In this document: in pieces, positions 16,948 to 25,028 of the stretch
Numbering within the stretch: the first letter of the stretch is position 1
Layout of the letters: the number at the start of each line of letters is the position of its first letter
Assembly (NCBI GenBank): GCA_023391155.1
Contig: JAEWBM010000003.1
Span: 1-28,995, forward strand
Direction of reading: 5' to 3'
Length of the DNA: 28,995 bases
Source of the DNA: Acidobacteriota bacterium
GTDB taxonomy: Bacteria; Acidobacteriota; Blastocatellia; Pyrinomonadales; Pyrinomonadaceae
Program-made: the position numbers and the translations under genes
Notes under the pieces: model-generated
Seen by the model: only the letters and a program-made list of their open reading frames with translations
Told to the model about the DNA's origin: nothing
The model's database searches: none

Positions 16948-17233
16948 AGGAACATTTTATTCCTGTATGCCTAAAAATAGAAGACCGACGAGGCAGAAAC
17001 GCGACCGTTAGGAAGCGTGCCCTCAAAAAACGCGCCGACCAACGACTGGAGGGAAAGCATCCCTGCTTTGCCCCTGGGAACGCGGGCAACCTGCCCGCCT
17101 CAGTGCGAAGCACGAAATTCGGGAACGCGGGCAACCTGCCCGCCTGAGTACGAAGCACGAACCCTCTTCCTCGTTACAGCCGCTCCAGAGAATTGGCAAT
17201 TGTTAATTGCCTCATTGTTAATTGGAAATGACA
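16948..17233. other. gene-free stretch ahead of the RHS array end
   Basis: No credible gene. It holds the start-proximal promoter region of the desaturase gene, a 45-bp palindromic tandem repeat (17076-17165), and AT-rich inverted repeats near 17195-17211 (GGCAATT/AATTGCC, 3-nt loop). It ends at the break where RHS fragment A loses homology to its sister copies. Confidence 0.6.
17076..17165. repeat. two tandem copies of a 45-bp REP-like unit with a 7-bp hairpin
   Basis: Units at 17076-17120 and 17121-17165 share nearly all positions. Each holds the perfect hairpin GCGGGCA-acc-TGCCCGC (17082-17098 and 17127-17143). The translated products in both strands are low-complexity repeats and not believable proteins. 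Confidence 0.8.
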
Positions 17234-17896
17234 TTAAATTGATTCGAACCGGTGCGAGGCGGAAAGGCGTCCGTGGCCGTCGAAAATAGCAAGCGTGTCT
17301 TGATAAGTGCTGCTCAACGCATCGCCCGCGAATTGCCGGCTGCGGAGGACCTGATCGCGTTGGTCAAAGCTGTTCACCACCGTCGAATAAACCGTCGAGG
17401 TTTCCCATTCGTAGGTCTCGGTCTTAAAGGTGCGGCCCAGGATGTCGGCATAAACTTTCTGCTTTCGCCGGGCATTTCCCATCCCGTCATCCTTCGGCAC
17501 ACGCTCGCTCAGGATAGTCGTCTCAAGCCCGCCCGCGCATCCGCAGCCCGCGTAAGAGATCAGCACGTCCGAATCGTTTTCCAGCGTCCCCGAATCAACC
17601 CCATCCGTATTTATCTTCCGAACGACCCGCCCCATCCAGTCATATTTCTGCACCGTCCACAGCCAGATGTAATCGCTGCCGTCCATTCCACGATAATCGT
17701 CGGCCGTGGGGTTCCAACTGCTATCGACCTCCGTCGGAACGCTCTGTCTTTTAACTCTGCCGAGGATATCGTACTCGGTTCGGGATGCGGACCAAGTCGC
17801 GGTCGCACCTACGAGGCCCAAGGTGTGGTCGGTTCTCTCCATACGCATTCGACACCGGCCCCGCACCAAATACTCCTCCCGATGCTCAATCGCCAC
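17234..17896 (-). pseudogene. RHS core fragment A, truncated at both ends
   Basis: A 220-codon frame whose residues from about 36 onward (TEYDILGRVKRQSVPTEV, YDWMGRVVRKINTDG, YAGCGCAGGLETTIL, QRDQVLRSRQFAGD, FDGHGRLSASHR) are a near copy of the first ~185 residues of RHS protein B. It has no N-terminal export domain and breaks off after SASHR, where B continues, adding only FESI before the stop. The frame starts at GTG 17896 and overlaps the preceding small exported gene by 11 bp. It has neither shell nor tip, so it is almost certainly a remnant, useful mainly as homology for recombination with copy B. Confidence 0.82.
17250..17790 (-). repeat. RHS core direct repeat, copy A
   Basis: DNA in the same orientation as copy B at about 20767-21285 and highly similar over roughly 500 bp, including exact runs of about 50 bp near 17447-17500. 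Similarity ends abruptly at about 17250. Confidence 0.8.
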
Positions 17897-18416
17897 CCCT
17901 CGTCATCCGTTTTAGCAAGATAATGACGGTACCTTCACTCATATCCTCGACGATCGGCGTCAACTCACCTTCGAGTCGCATTTGCTCACCCGTGATTCGG
18001 ACGCGAAATCTGCTTGGTCGGTGAATACCAAACACGTTTGCCGAATTGCTCGTCCGGAGAATTAACTTGTTATCGGTGAAAGAATATCCACCGGCAAACG
18101 CTTCGAACTCGAACTCCGGCTCTTCGCACGCTGATCCGCAACGCCCCGTTTTTTCCAAGAATTGCGAAAAGTATCCATCCACGAACAGCCATTGTCCGAA
18201 CCATTCAGGAGCTAGGTATTCGGTTCGCTCGGCTTTGGGTTTCGATAGATTTATCTCCATCGAAATAAACTTCCAAGCCCCAGTTATCTCGTCACGGGCA
18301 GGTTTAGTTGATAAGGGCAACCGAATTCCCGAACCACTCTGGGCAACAATATAAGAACCGTGAAAGTGGAATGCGACGATTATGGCGATTAGTATAATTC
18401 TCACATGTAATTTCAT
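17886..18416 (-). CDS. exported lipocalin-like small protein following RHS tip B
   Basis: 176 residues from ATG 18416, with AGGA 7 nt ahead; longer frames back to 18533 run into the RHS B gene. The signal peptide MKLHVRIILIAIIVAFHFHG ends at SYIVAQ. The mature part is beta-rich and begins ITGAWKFISMEIN, then GQWLFVDGYFSQFLEKTG, FAGGYSFTDNKLILR and FRVRITGEQMRLEGE, matching small lipocalin-like domains (GxW near the start, alternating strands). That is an inference. It lies 37 bp downstream of RHS B and overlaps core fragment A. It could be a partner or immunity-type protein for tip B; being exported, it would act outside the cytosol. Confidence 0.78.
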   Translation of the reverse strand: MKLHVRIILIAIIVAFHFHGSYIVAQSGSGIRLPLSTKPARDEITGAWKFISMEINLSKPKAERTEYLAPEWFGQWLFVDGYFSQFLEKTGRCGSACEEPEFEFEAFAGGYSFTDNKLILRTSNSANVFGIHRPSRFRVRITGEQMRLEGELTPIVEDMSEGTVIILLKRMTRGGD

Positions 18417-18453
18417 CTTTATTCCTATAAATCGAGATCTAAATTCGCTGGGT

Positions 18454-21318
18454 CTATTCCTCCGGCCAGACACAATTTTGTAACGCATTGCCAGAGTCCT
18501 TATCATCCGCGCTTGGATCACCAAACGCACCATAAGAGCCGGTGAACATAAACGACAGAATATTCCCTACCTCATGTATAAATGCATTCTCAACCAAACT
18601 CCGACCCGGCAAGCGGTCACCAATTATCCAGTCGCGTGGGTTGTACCACCCCTCTCTCGCAATCTCCACAGTCGGGTACGGCTTAGTATGCGGATTCGGT
18701 ATCCCGTAGGGAATCTGTTTCAAGTGCGGATATTTCGCTTTTAACTGGCGGCCGGTCATTCGAGCATCAATATAAATATTTTCGAGATTGAGATTCATCT
18801 TCTCAAGATTCGAGAGAAACGCTTGCTTATCGCTCTCGCTTTTCCAATCCTTCCTATTGTTCGCCCACTCACTAAGAAGGGTCTGCAAACATTCCTGAAC
18901 CTTTTCCTTGTACTTTTTTTGAATCTCTTTACGGAATTCGGCCGGACTTGGTGGTTTGAAGTCCTGCGGATTCTGCAATCGTGTGTCCCAGCTTACGTTT
19001 AACGTATACCAAGTACCACTTGGAACGAATGGAGGCGGAAGTGGTGGAAGAGGAGCTCCGTCGGGTAGGAACTCGGGCTCGGAACCATACCCCTCGTAAT
19101 AGTCCGGAATAAAGACAGACATTGACTGCCGACCCGGTAGCGAATTATCGAAATCGTGGTACCAGTAAGAAAATCCATTCGGGCCGTGATAACGAACCTC
19201 TAACTGCAGAGCGCCTGACCCGGCCATCCGATTAACCATTGAACAGGGGGTGATCATCCCGTCCAGTTCGCAATCCCCCATGGTTACATCGTCGATGGTT
19301 ACCGAGTCGTTTGCCGAAGCCATGACGCCACCGGAGTATGGCGGGCGGCTCATTGAACCGTGGGTTCCGACGTTGTTGCCCAGCCCGTCGAGCTCTTCGG
19401 TCTTCATCGCCTGCGTATCGTGGGCAAAGCCGGTTCCGATCGACATCGAAAAAGTGCTCACGCCCGACGGATCGGTGTGAACTAGCGTGACGGCCTCGTC
19501 ATCGTTTTCGAGGACGGCCTGGCGGGCGATCTCCGCTCCCGCCGCGATCACGAACGTCCGCCATTTCTTTCCGGTCGTGTCCGCCTCGCTCACCGTCCGC
19601 CCCAAAACGCTCGAAAAGATCTGATACGTCGACTTAACCTCGCCCCATTCCTCTTCTTCCACGTCCCAAAGCTTCTGGCTCCGCTTGCCCTCGCGTCCGT
19701 TCCCGTCGCGGACCATGTCTGCGTCAAAGCTTTGGCTTCGGCTCGTACCGACTAGGCCGCCGGAGGCGTCGAATTCGTAATGAGTACTATTTCCGTATGT
19801 TTCGCGCCCATCCGCATCATGCTGTCCTCCTGCTCGGCGGTTGTTCTGGTACGTATAGTTGAAATCCCAAACACCATAGTTCCAAAGCGTTGAATCGCGA
19901 CTCTCGACCTGGCCGAATGGAGTGAAGGTATATGTCTGGCGATAAGGAAGATTCATCAATTGTGTTTCCGTCCCGCCGTGTGCCTCGACTCCGGACTTCG
20001 CTTCCTTCACCCGTCCTTGATGATCGTAAGTAAACGAACGGTCAAACCGGTTGTTTGCCAGATGACCAGTTTCATCGGCCAACTTCAGGCGGCCGTCACT
20101 ATAATACTCGAAGTCTTTATGCCGTTTCCAAGCATAGGGATCCGCGGGCTTCCGATAATCATACTCAGACGCTCGCAGCCGGTCATCAAAACTGATCTGC
20201 ATTTCGTAGCCGTTAGAGTAGCTAAGCGACTTGAGCGCTCCCCACGCACGATATCCGGGATTCGATGCATAACTCGTCACACCGCCGAAGCTGCTGCCGG
20301 TTACGCTTGAGAGACGGCCGAGTTTGTCGTTGGAATATCCGATCTCTTCGCCGAAGGGGTCGGTGTAACTAAGCAGCCCACCCGCGAGGCCGTAAGTATA
20401 TTGAACTTCGTAAACGCCGGATGCAGGCTCGTCCGCGAGCGTGTCTGAAAAGTTTCGTGCCTCCGACGTCATTCTCGAAAGTTCGTCGTAAGTGTAGGCG
20501 ACGGTGCCGAGGGCGTCGGTCATGCCGATGCGGTTGCCGGCGTTGTCGAACGAATAGCTTACGGCGGTCGGCACGGCGATGCCCGAGCCTTGCGGCACGC
20601 TCCAGCTTATGCCGGTCAAGAGCGGACGCTTCGGGGTCCCGCCCGCGTTCTCATAAGTATAATGCGTCACGGCGCCGCGGGCGTCCGTTGCGGTGGCGAT
20701 GCTGTCGTCGGCGTTGTAGGTGTATGTGGTGTAGGCGGGGTTGTTGCTGCCGTCACGCTGTTCGGGGCGGTGCGAAGCGGAAAGGCGTCCGTGGCCGTCG
20801 AATAGGGCGAGGGTGTCCTGATAAGTGTTGCTCGACGTATCGCCCGCGAATTGCCGGCTGCGGAGGACCTGATCGCGTTGGTTAAAGCTGTTCACCACCG
20901 TCGAATAAACCGCCCCGTCTTCCCATTGGTAGGTCTCGGTCTTATAGGTACGGCCGAGGATGTCCGCATAAACTTTCTGCTTTCGCCGGGCATTTCCCAT
21001 CCCGTCATCCTTCGGCACCAGCTCGCCGAGAATAGTTGTCTCAAGCCCGCCCGCACATCCGCAGCCCGCGTAAGAGATCAGCACGTCCGAATCATTCAGC
21101 GTCCCCGAATCCTCGCCGTCCGTATTGATCTTCCTGACAACCCGCCCCATCCAGTCATATCTCTGCACCGTCCACAAAAATCCGCGAGATTGGTCATCCC
21201 CGGCCGGTTCCCAAATCGAGTTAACCTCCGTCGGAACACTTTGCCTCTTGACCCGTCCCAGAATATCGTACTCCGTCACCGTCGCCGCCCAGCTCACCGT
21301 CGAGCTAATCAGGACCAT
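18454..21318 (-). CDS. RHS repeat protein B, orphan core plus tip with degenerate HExxH (HEVGN)
   Basis: 954 residues. Residues 1-641 are YD/RHS repeats (TEYDILGRVKRQ, YTYNADDSIATATDARG, YSFDNAGNRIGMTDALG, YDELSRMTSEARNFSDT), which build the hollow shell of RHS proteins. From about 642 (ELDGLGNNVG) the sequence becomes a variable tip with a Pro-rich linker, a coiled Lys/Glu-rich helix (EFRKEIQKKYKEKVQECLQT) and a terminal helix AFIHEVGNIL (H915), where the second zinc His of HExxH is Asn. It has no signal peptide or N-terminal RHS domain, so it starts mid-core. ATG 21318 overlaps the upstream small gene by 14 bp and lacks a Shine-Dalgarno; translation is probably coupled. Confidence 0.87.
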   Translation of the reverse strand: MVLISSTVSWAATVTEYDILGRVKRQSVPTEVNSIWEPAGDDQSRGFLWTVQRYDWMGRVVRKINTDGEDSGTLNDSDVLISYAGCGCAGGLETTILGELVPKDDGMGNARRKQKVYADILGRTYKTETYQWEDGAVYSTVVNSFNQRDQVLRSRQFAGDTSSNTYQDTLALFDGHGRLSASHRPEQRDGSNNPAYTTYTYNADDSIATATDARGAVTHYTYENAGGTPKRPLLTGISWSVPQGSGIAVPTAVSYSFDNAGNRIGMTDALGTVAYTYDELSRMTSEARNFSDTLADEPASGVYEVQYTYGLAGGLLSYTDPFGEEIGYSNDKLGRLSSVTGSSFGGVTSYASNPGYRAWGALKSLSYSNGYEMQISFDDRLRASEYDYRKPADPYAWKRHKDFEYYSDGRLKLADETGHLANNRFDRSFTYDHQGRVKEAKSGVEAHGGTETQLMNLPYRQTYTFTPFGQVESRDSTLWNYGVWDFNYTYQNNRRAGGQHDADGRETYGNSTHYEFDASGGLVGTSRSQSFDADMVRDGNGREGKRSQKLWDVEEEEWGEVKSTYQIFSSVLGRTVSEADTTGKKWRTFVIAAGAEIARQAVLENDDEAVTLVHTDPSGVSTFSMSIGTGFAHDTQAMKTEELDGLGNNVGTHGSMSRPPYSGGVMASANDSVTIDDVTMGDCELDGMITPCSMVNRMAGSGALQLEVRYHGPNGFSYWYHDFDNSLPGRQSMSVFIPDYYEGYGSEPEFLPDGAPLPPLPPPFVPSGTWYTLNVSWDTRLQNPQDFKPPSPAEFRKEIQKKYKEKVQECLQTLLSEWANNRKDWKSESDKQAFLSNLEKMNLNLENIYIDARMTGRQLKAKYPHLKQIPYGIPNPHTKPYPTVEIAREGWYNPRDWIIGDRLPGRSLVENAFIHEVGNILSFMFTGSYGAFGDPSADDKDSGNALQNCVWPEE
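20767..21285 (-). repeat. RHS core direct repeat, copy B
   Basis: Sister of copy A (17250-17790), same orientation and about 3.5 kb apart. The stretch at about 20785-20890 also matches copy C (24848-24959). Confidence 0.8.
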
Positions 21319-21880
21319 TACATCTAAAGCCGTCGGGATCTAGTGAAAATATGACCTTATCCTTTTTGCATTTATACCTTTGCTTATTTTCTTCGGTTGG
21401 CAAGACACTGAGATCGCTTACCGCCTTAATCAAGCTCAAATATGTAAACTCGATGTCCTTCTCTTCGCGAAAATATACTATTTGGCCCACAACATCTCCA
21501 TACGGACAGGCGGTAAAATCCTTCTTGTTAAGAAAGATATCTTGGGGTTTCAATTTGAGATCTTCGTCGAACGAAAAGAAAACCTCCTCGACAATCCAGG
21601 TGCGTTCGTTTTCGGGTTTGTCCGTTTGATTGCAATCTCTGAAATAATCGATTGAAACCTCGATATGTTTGTTGATAGTGTAATCTATGGATAGATAATC
21701 CTCTCGTCTTTTAATAACGTGATGACCTTCACCGTAAATTTTAGTTACATCTTCCAAGGTTGATAGGTACGGTGTGATCTTTAAGTATTCTTTACGAATG
21801 ACGCTTTTTTGACCTGACGCACTTAAGCTCAGGCTCAGCAGGGAAATGAGGGAGATGCCCAGCAGTACTTTGTATGACAT
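21305..21880 (-). CDS. exported hypothetical protein following RHS tip C
   Basis: 191 residues from ATG 21880, with GGAGGT placed 6 nt ahead; the frame extends to 21925 but that part overlaps RHS C. The signal peptide MSYKVLLGISLISLLSLSLS ends at SASGQ. The mature part has LKITPYLSTLEDVTKIYGEG, YTINKHIEVSIDYFRDC, and IEFTYLSLIKAVSDLSVLPT, a layout resembling a widespread exported family of unknown function in acidobacteria (resemblance from memory only). Base composition is low in GC (23 G/C in the 60 bases from 21361), unlike the RHS cores on either side. It overlaps the start of RHS B by 14 bp. Confidence 0.75.
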   Translation of the reverse strand: MSYKVLLGISLISLLSLSLSASGQKSVIRKEYLKITPYLSTLEDVTKIYGEGHHVIKRREDYLSIDYTINKHIEVSIDYFRDCNQTDKPENERTWIVEEVFFSFDEDLKLKPQDIFLNKKDFTACPYGDVVGQIVYFREEKDIEFTYLSLIKAVSDLSVLPTEENKQRYKCKKDKVIFSLDPDGFRCNGPD

Positions 21881-21911
21881 TTTCCACCTCCGCGGTCGAA
21901 CTTCGAAATTA

Positions 21912-24900
21912 CTAATACGGCTCACTATTAGATTGGGAAAAAGGCAGTGAAATAGAGTTATTCCACAGCTCTTTCATCTCTACGTCACTTATTGAACAAG
22001 CCGCCGACAGAATATGATGCTCGTACAATTTTCCGTTTCGGCTGTTTTGTATCAAGACATCGACTACACTTTTTATTGATGGGTCTAAGTTCCCACTTTC
22101 GTAAAGACGTTGGCTTGCTCTTCGTAATTGCCTGTCTGTAAAGACCTGATGTATGGTTTCTTGAATGGTTATTAACGCGAACCTTTGATACGCAAATATC
22201 AATCCCCGCGGATCGGTATTATAGTCGCCCATTTGTACGTGTCCGCCCGCATTTGTCCCTTCGGCGCTTAGTCTCGGACTTATATTTATGCTCTTAAGGG
22301 AATCGAACATAGCCCCGATCAACGACTGGCCATTTTTTTCGGCCCTTGCTTTCCAGTTTTTGTATTTTTTGTTCGCAGTCATCACAAGTTGTTCAAACAC
22401 TTCGCCGCATTTCTCGTAATTTGCGAGTTCAAGAACTAAGTCTTTCAAGTTTATTGGAACCCCTGGGCCAAGCCTAGGACCCTCACGTGTTTGCCGCTGC
22501 GCATTCGGGTGTGAGCCCCACGAAACCAAACTCGTTCCGCCTTCGAAGATTCTCCATCCTTCGGCACGTGTCCCATGTGGTTGGGGCCAGATATGTCCAG
22601 TATTGTTTGTGAAGAAATCAGGAAGCGTCAGACTGAACAATCCGAGCCCGTGCGACGTGAAACTAAACCCGGGCAAGCCTTGCAGGCGATCAAGTCTTGC
22701 GGGGAGGCCCGAGCCGTTCTCAAGCATATTTCTTGCTTCTGAGCACCCGATTGTGAACCCGTAAAACGTGCACGGGACGCGCTGGCCGTTGACGATCATC
22801 ATGTCGTCGCCGTGCACCTGAAAATAGGGATATTCCTGGTCGGGCGGGGGAGCCGGGTCAAGTTGAATGTAGGGGGTAGACAATCCGGCGTTCCCGCCCA
22901 TCGGGTCCATTTCGGCAGGCGCACCTTCATATTGCCCGTCGCCCGAGACAGCAACGCCGCTGCTCGTCGTGGATCTAAAACTCATCCCCGAGGCATCAAA
23001 ATGCTCAAACGCGACCGACTTTGTGACATTTCCGTTTACCGTGTACTGAGATTGCGTCGCGATCTTCGCCCCCGGGGCCATCACGTGGGTCTTCTTCTTT
23101 TTGCCCGTCGGCCCCGTCTCGCTAACCACGCTCCCACCCATAACCGTCGAGCGGATGTAATAAACGGGATCGGCCTCGGTCCAGGTGCCATATGGCCAGT
23201 CATTCATATTAGGATCTTCGACGAATGCCATCCGGGTCCGCTTGATCTCGCGCCCGTCACCGTCAAAAAATCGCTGAGCATTGGATGAACCGTTTCCGCC
23301 ACCACCGCTCGTCCGCCGGATCATCTGTCCGCGAGCATCGTAAACGGAGGTTGCGGGGTCGTCGGGAGCCGCCGTCGCTGTGACGCGGCCGTCCGCATCA
23401 TATTGCCAGCCCGTGTTGGTGATCCGGTTGTTTTCGTAGTCGTAGCTGAGGTTATTCGACTGGCCATACCAGGTGTCGACCCCCCAATGCAGATTGTTGC
23501 GTGTGGTCATGTTGCTGAAAGCATCAAAACCAAAGCTTTGCCGGTAGGGTAGATCAGTGTCCTGGTTGGTTGTCACGGTCCCGCCCCTTGCCTCGGCACC
23601 CGTCTTTGCCTCCTTAATGCGGCCGACATTGTCATAAATATTCAGGCGGTCAAACTTATCGTTGAGCTCGTCCTGTAGATATCGCAACCTTCCGTCCTCG
23701 AGATAGTCGTAGTTCTTCTTAATGATCGCCGTGGCGCCGTTAGTCAGTTCGTAGTGGTCGGGAAGCAGGCGGTCGTTAAAGGTCGTGTTCATCGCGACGC
23801 CGTTTCCGTAAGATAGTTCCTTAAGTGCGCCCCATGCGCGGTAACCGGCATTCGTCGCGTAGCTGGTTACGCCGCCGAAATTGCTTCCCGTAACCGTGTC
23901 AAGACGGCCGACCTTATCGTATTCGTAATCGAACACCTCGCCGTACGGATCGGTCAACGACTTCAGCGCGCCCGAGAGGTGATATTCATACTCAAGCTTG
24001 AATTTATTCTGCGGGAGCGGGGCGTCCGTAAGCGTATCCGTGAATTGGCGGGTTTCGGCCGTTATCCTAGACAACTCGTCGTACTCGTAAACGACCGAAC
24101 CGAAGGAATCCGTCATCGAAACGCGATTCCCCATCGCATCGTAGGTGAAAATTGCACCGGTATCGATCGGCGGGCCGACTTGCGGCCCCCAAGCCTCGAC
24201 TTCCACTATCCGGCTGTATCCCGCCAATGACCCGGTAACGACGACCCTTATCTTTTCTGTTGTGATCGGCGAGAACTCGAACTTCCGCCAAACCTTATTG
24301 TTGCCCGAGACGCTTCCGTTGGGGACGGTGGACCAGCCCGATCCGTTCCAGTACTCGACCGAAAAGTTCGTAATCCCTTCGTTGCTAAAGGTAGTGGTCT
24401 CGGTGGGTTCGGCTCCGCTTGTGTAATTATCCTGCAGCGTAACAACATTTATCTCGTCGATCGTCTTGCTACCGCTAAACTCGATCTCAAGCCAGTCCGG
24501 ATAGGAACCAAGAGTTGCATCGTTCCACCCGCCGGAGCTGCCCCAGTTTTCGCCCGTACGATCACCGTCTATAGCTCGCCAGCGCGAAAAGGAACTGCTG
24601 TACTCCGACGAAACATTTGCGATCCCGCCGTTATATGTCAATGCATAGTTTGTGCGGGACGGTTGTGACGCTCCCGGCAATTCGTAGTCAACCTGCTCGA
24701 CTAAACCGCGGCTGCTATAGGTCATAGTCGCGGTCGCCCCTCTCGCATCTGTCCTCGTGTGGACACTGTCATCAGCGTTGTATGTGTACGTTGTGTACGC
24801 AGGAGCGCCTTGTGAGGTCTGTTGTTCGGGCCGATGAGATGTGGCCAGACGTCCGTGGCCGTCGAATATGGCGAGGGTGTCCTGAAACGTGGCGCTCGAC

Positions 24901-24959
24901 GCATCGCCCGCGTATTGCCGGCTGCGGAGGACCTGATCGCGTTGGTTAAAGCTGTTCAC
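21912..24959 (-). CDS. RHS repeat protein C, orphan core with inserted F5/8-type C domain and tip with QETIH
   Basis: 1015 residues from GTG 24959. RHS/YD repeats flank an inserted discoidin (F5/8 type C) domain at about residues 110-260: SRWRAIDGDRTGENWG, WNDATLGSYPDWLEIEF, ITNFSVEYWNGSGWSTVP, KIRVVVTGSLAGYSRIVEVE. The shell resumes with FTYDAMGNRVSMTDSFG. The tip begins near 683 (EMDPMGGNAG), holds CGEVFEQLVMTANKKYKNWK, and has a late helix ALITIQETIHQVF (Q933 to H937) where HExxH has lost its first His. Homology to core B begins exactly at VVNSF, the second codon region, so the gene is 5'-truncated. The gap to the upstream small gene stop is 69 bp, in the same frame. Confidence 0.87.
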   Translation of the reverse strand: MNSFNQRDQVLRSRQYAGDASSATFQDTLAIFDGHGRLATSHRPEQQTSQGAPAYTTYTYNADDSVHTRTDARGATATMTYSSRGLVEQVDYELPGASQPSRTNYALTYNGGIANVSSEYSSSFSRWRAIDGDRTGENWGSSGGWNDATLGSYPDWLEIEFSGSKTIDEINVVTLQDNYTSGAEPTETTTFSNEGITNFSVEYWNGSGWSTVPNGSVSGNNKVWRKFEFSPITTEKIRVVVTGSLAGYSRIVEVEAWGPQVGPPIDTGAIFTYDAMGNRVSMTDSFGSVVYEYDELSRITAETRQFTDTLTDAPLPQNKFKLEYEYHLSGALKSLTDPYGEVFDYEYDKVGRLDTVTGSNFGGVTSYATNAGYRAWGALKELSYGNGVAMNTTFNDRLLPDHYELTNGATAIIKKNYDYLEDGRLRYLQDELNDKFDRLNIYDNVGRIKEAKTGAEARGGTVTTNQDTDLPYRQSFGFDAFSNMTTRNNLHWGVDTWYGQSNNLSYDYENNRITNTGWQYDADGRVTATAAPDDPATSVYDARGQMIRRTSGGGGNGSSNAQRFFDGDGREIKRTRMAFVEDPNMNDWPYGTWTEADPVYYIRSTVMGGSVVSETGPTGKKKKTHVMAPGAKIATQSQYTVNGNVTKSVAFEHFDASGMSFRSTTSSGVAVSGDGQYEGAPAEMDPMGGNAGLSTPYIQLDPAPPPDQEYPYFQVHGDDMMIVNGQRVPCTFYGFTIGCSEARNMLENGSGLPARLDRLQGLPGFSFTSHGLGLFSLTLPDFFTNNTGHIWPQPHGTRAEGWRIFEGGTSLVSWGSHPNAQRQTREGPRLGPGVPINLKDLVLELANYEKCGEVFEQLVMTANKKYKNWKARAEKNGQSLIGAMFDSLKSINISPRLSAEGTNAGGHVQMGDYNTDPRGLIFAYQRFALITIQETIHQVFTDRQLRRASQRLYESGNLDPSIKSVVDVLIQNSRNGKLYEHHILSAACSISDVEMKELWNNSISLPFSQSNSEPY
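24180..24632 (-). other. F5/8-type C (discoidin) domain inserted in RHS core C
   Basis: About 150 codons with the discoidin pattern RAIDGDRTGENWG, PDWLEIEFSGSKTIDEI, WRKFEFSPITTEKIRVVV and a closing SRIVEVEAWG. RHS core B has no counterpart at the same place. Such domains usually bind glycans or lipids. Confidence 0.85.
24848..24959 (-). repeat. RHS core direct repeat, copy C (short)
   Basis: Closely matches copies A and B from the GHGRL coding part to VVNSF, then stops abruptly at 24960, where the sequence switches to an unrelated frame. Confidence 0.75.
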
Positions 24960-25014
24960 TACGTGCTGTAACGGTTGTCCCCGCGTTGTCGAGCGTAGAA
25001 ATGTATTGGGGCAT
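24948..25014 (-). pseudogene. remnant of another RHS core repeat, out of frame
   Basis: Reads MPQYISTLDNAGTTVTAR followed by SEQL and a stop. STLDNAGTTVTA is an RHS-core-like repeat end. It is in a different frame from RHS C and directly abuts it, marking a chimeric junction. Confidence 0.5.
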
Positions 25015-25028
25015 TTTCCCCGCGCTCG

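Noticed and set aside
16859..17158. 99-residue minus frame with repeated AGRLPAFP
   Set aside because: It is the translation of the 45-bp tandem repeat and overlaps the desaturase start.
17195..17211. Inverted repeat GGCAATT/AATTGCC as terminator of the RHS array
   Set aside because: The stem is AT-rich and no T-run follows on the minus strand.
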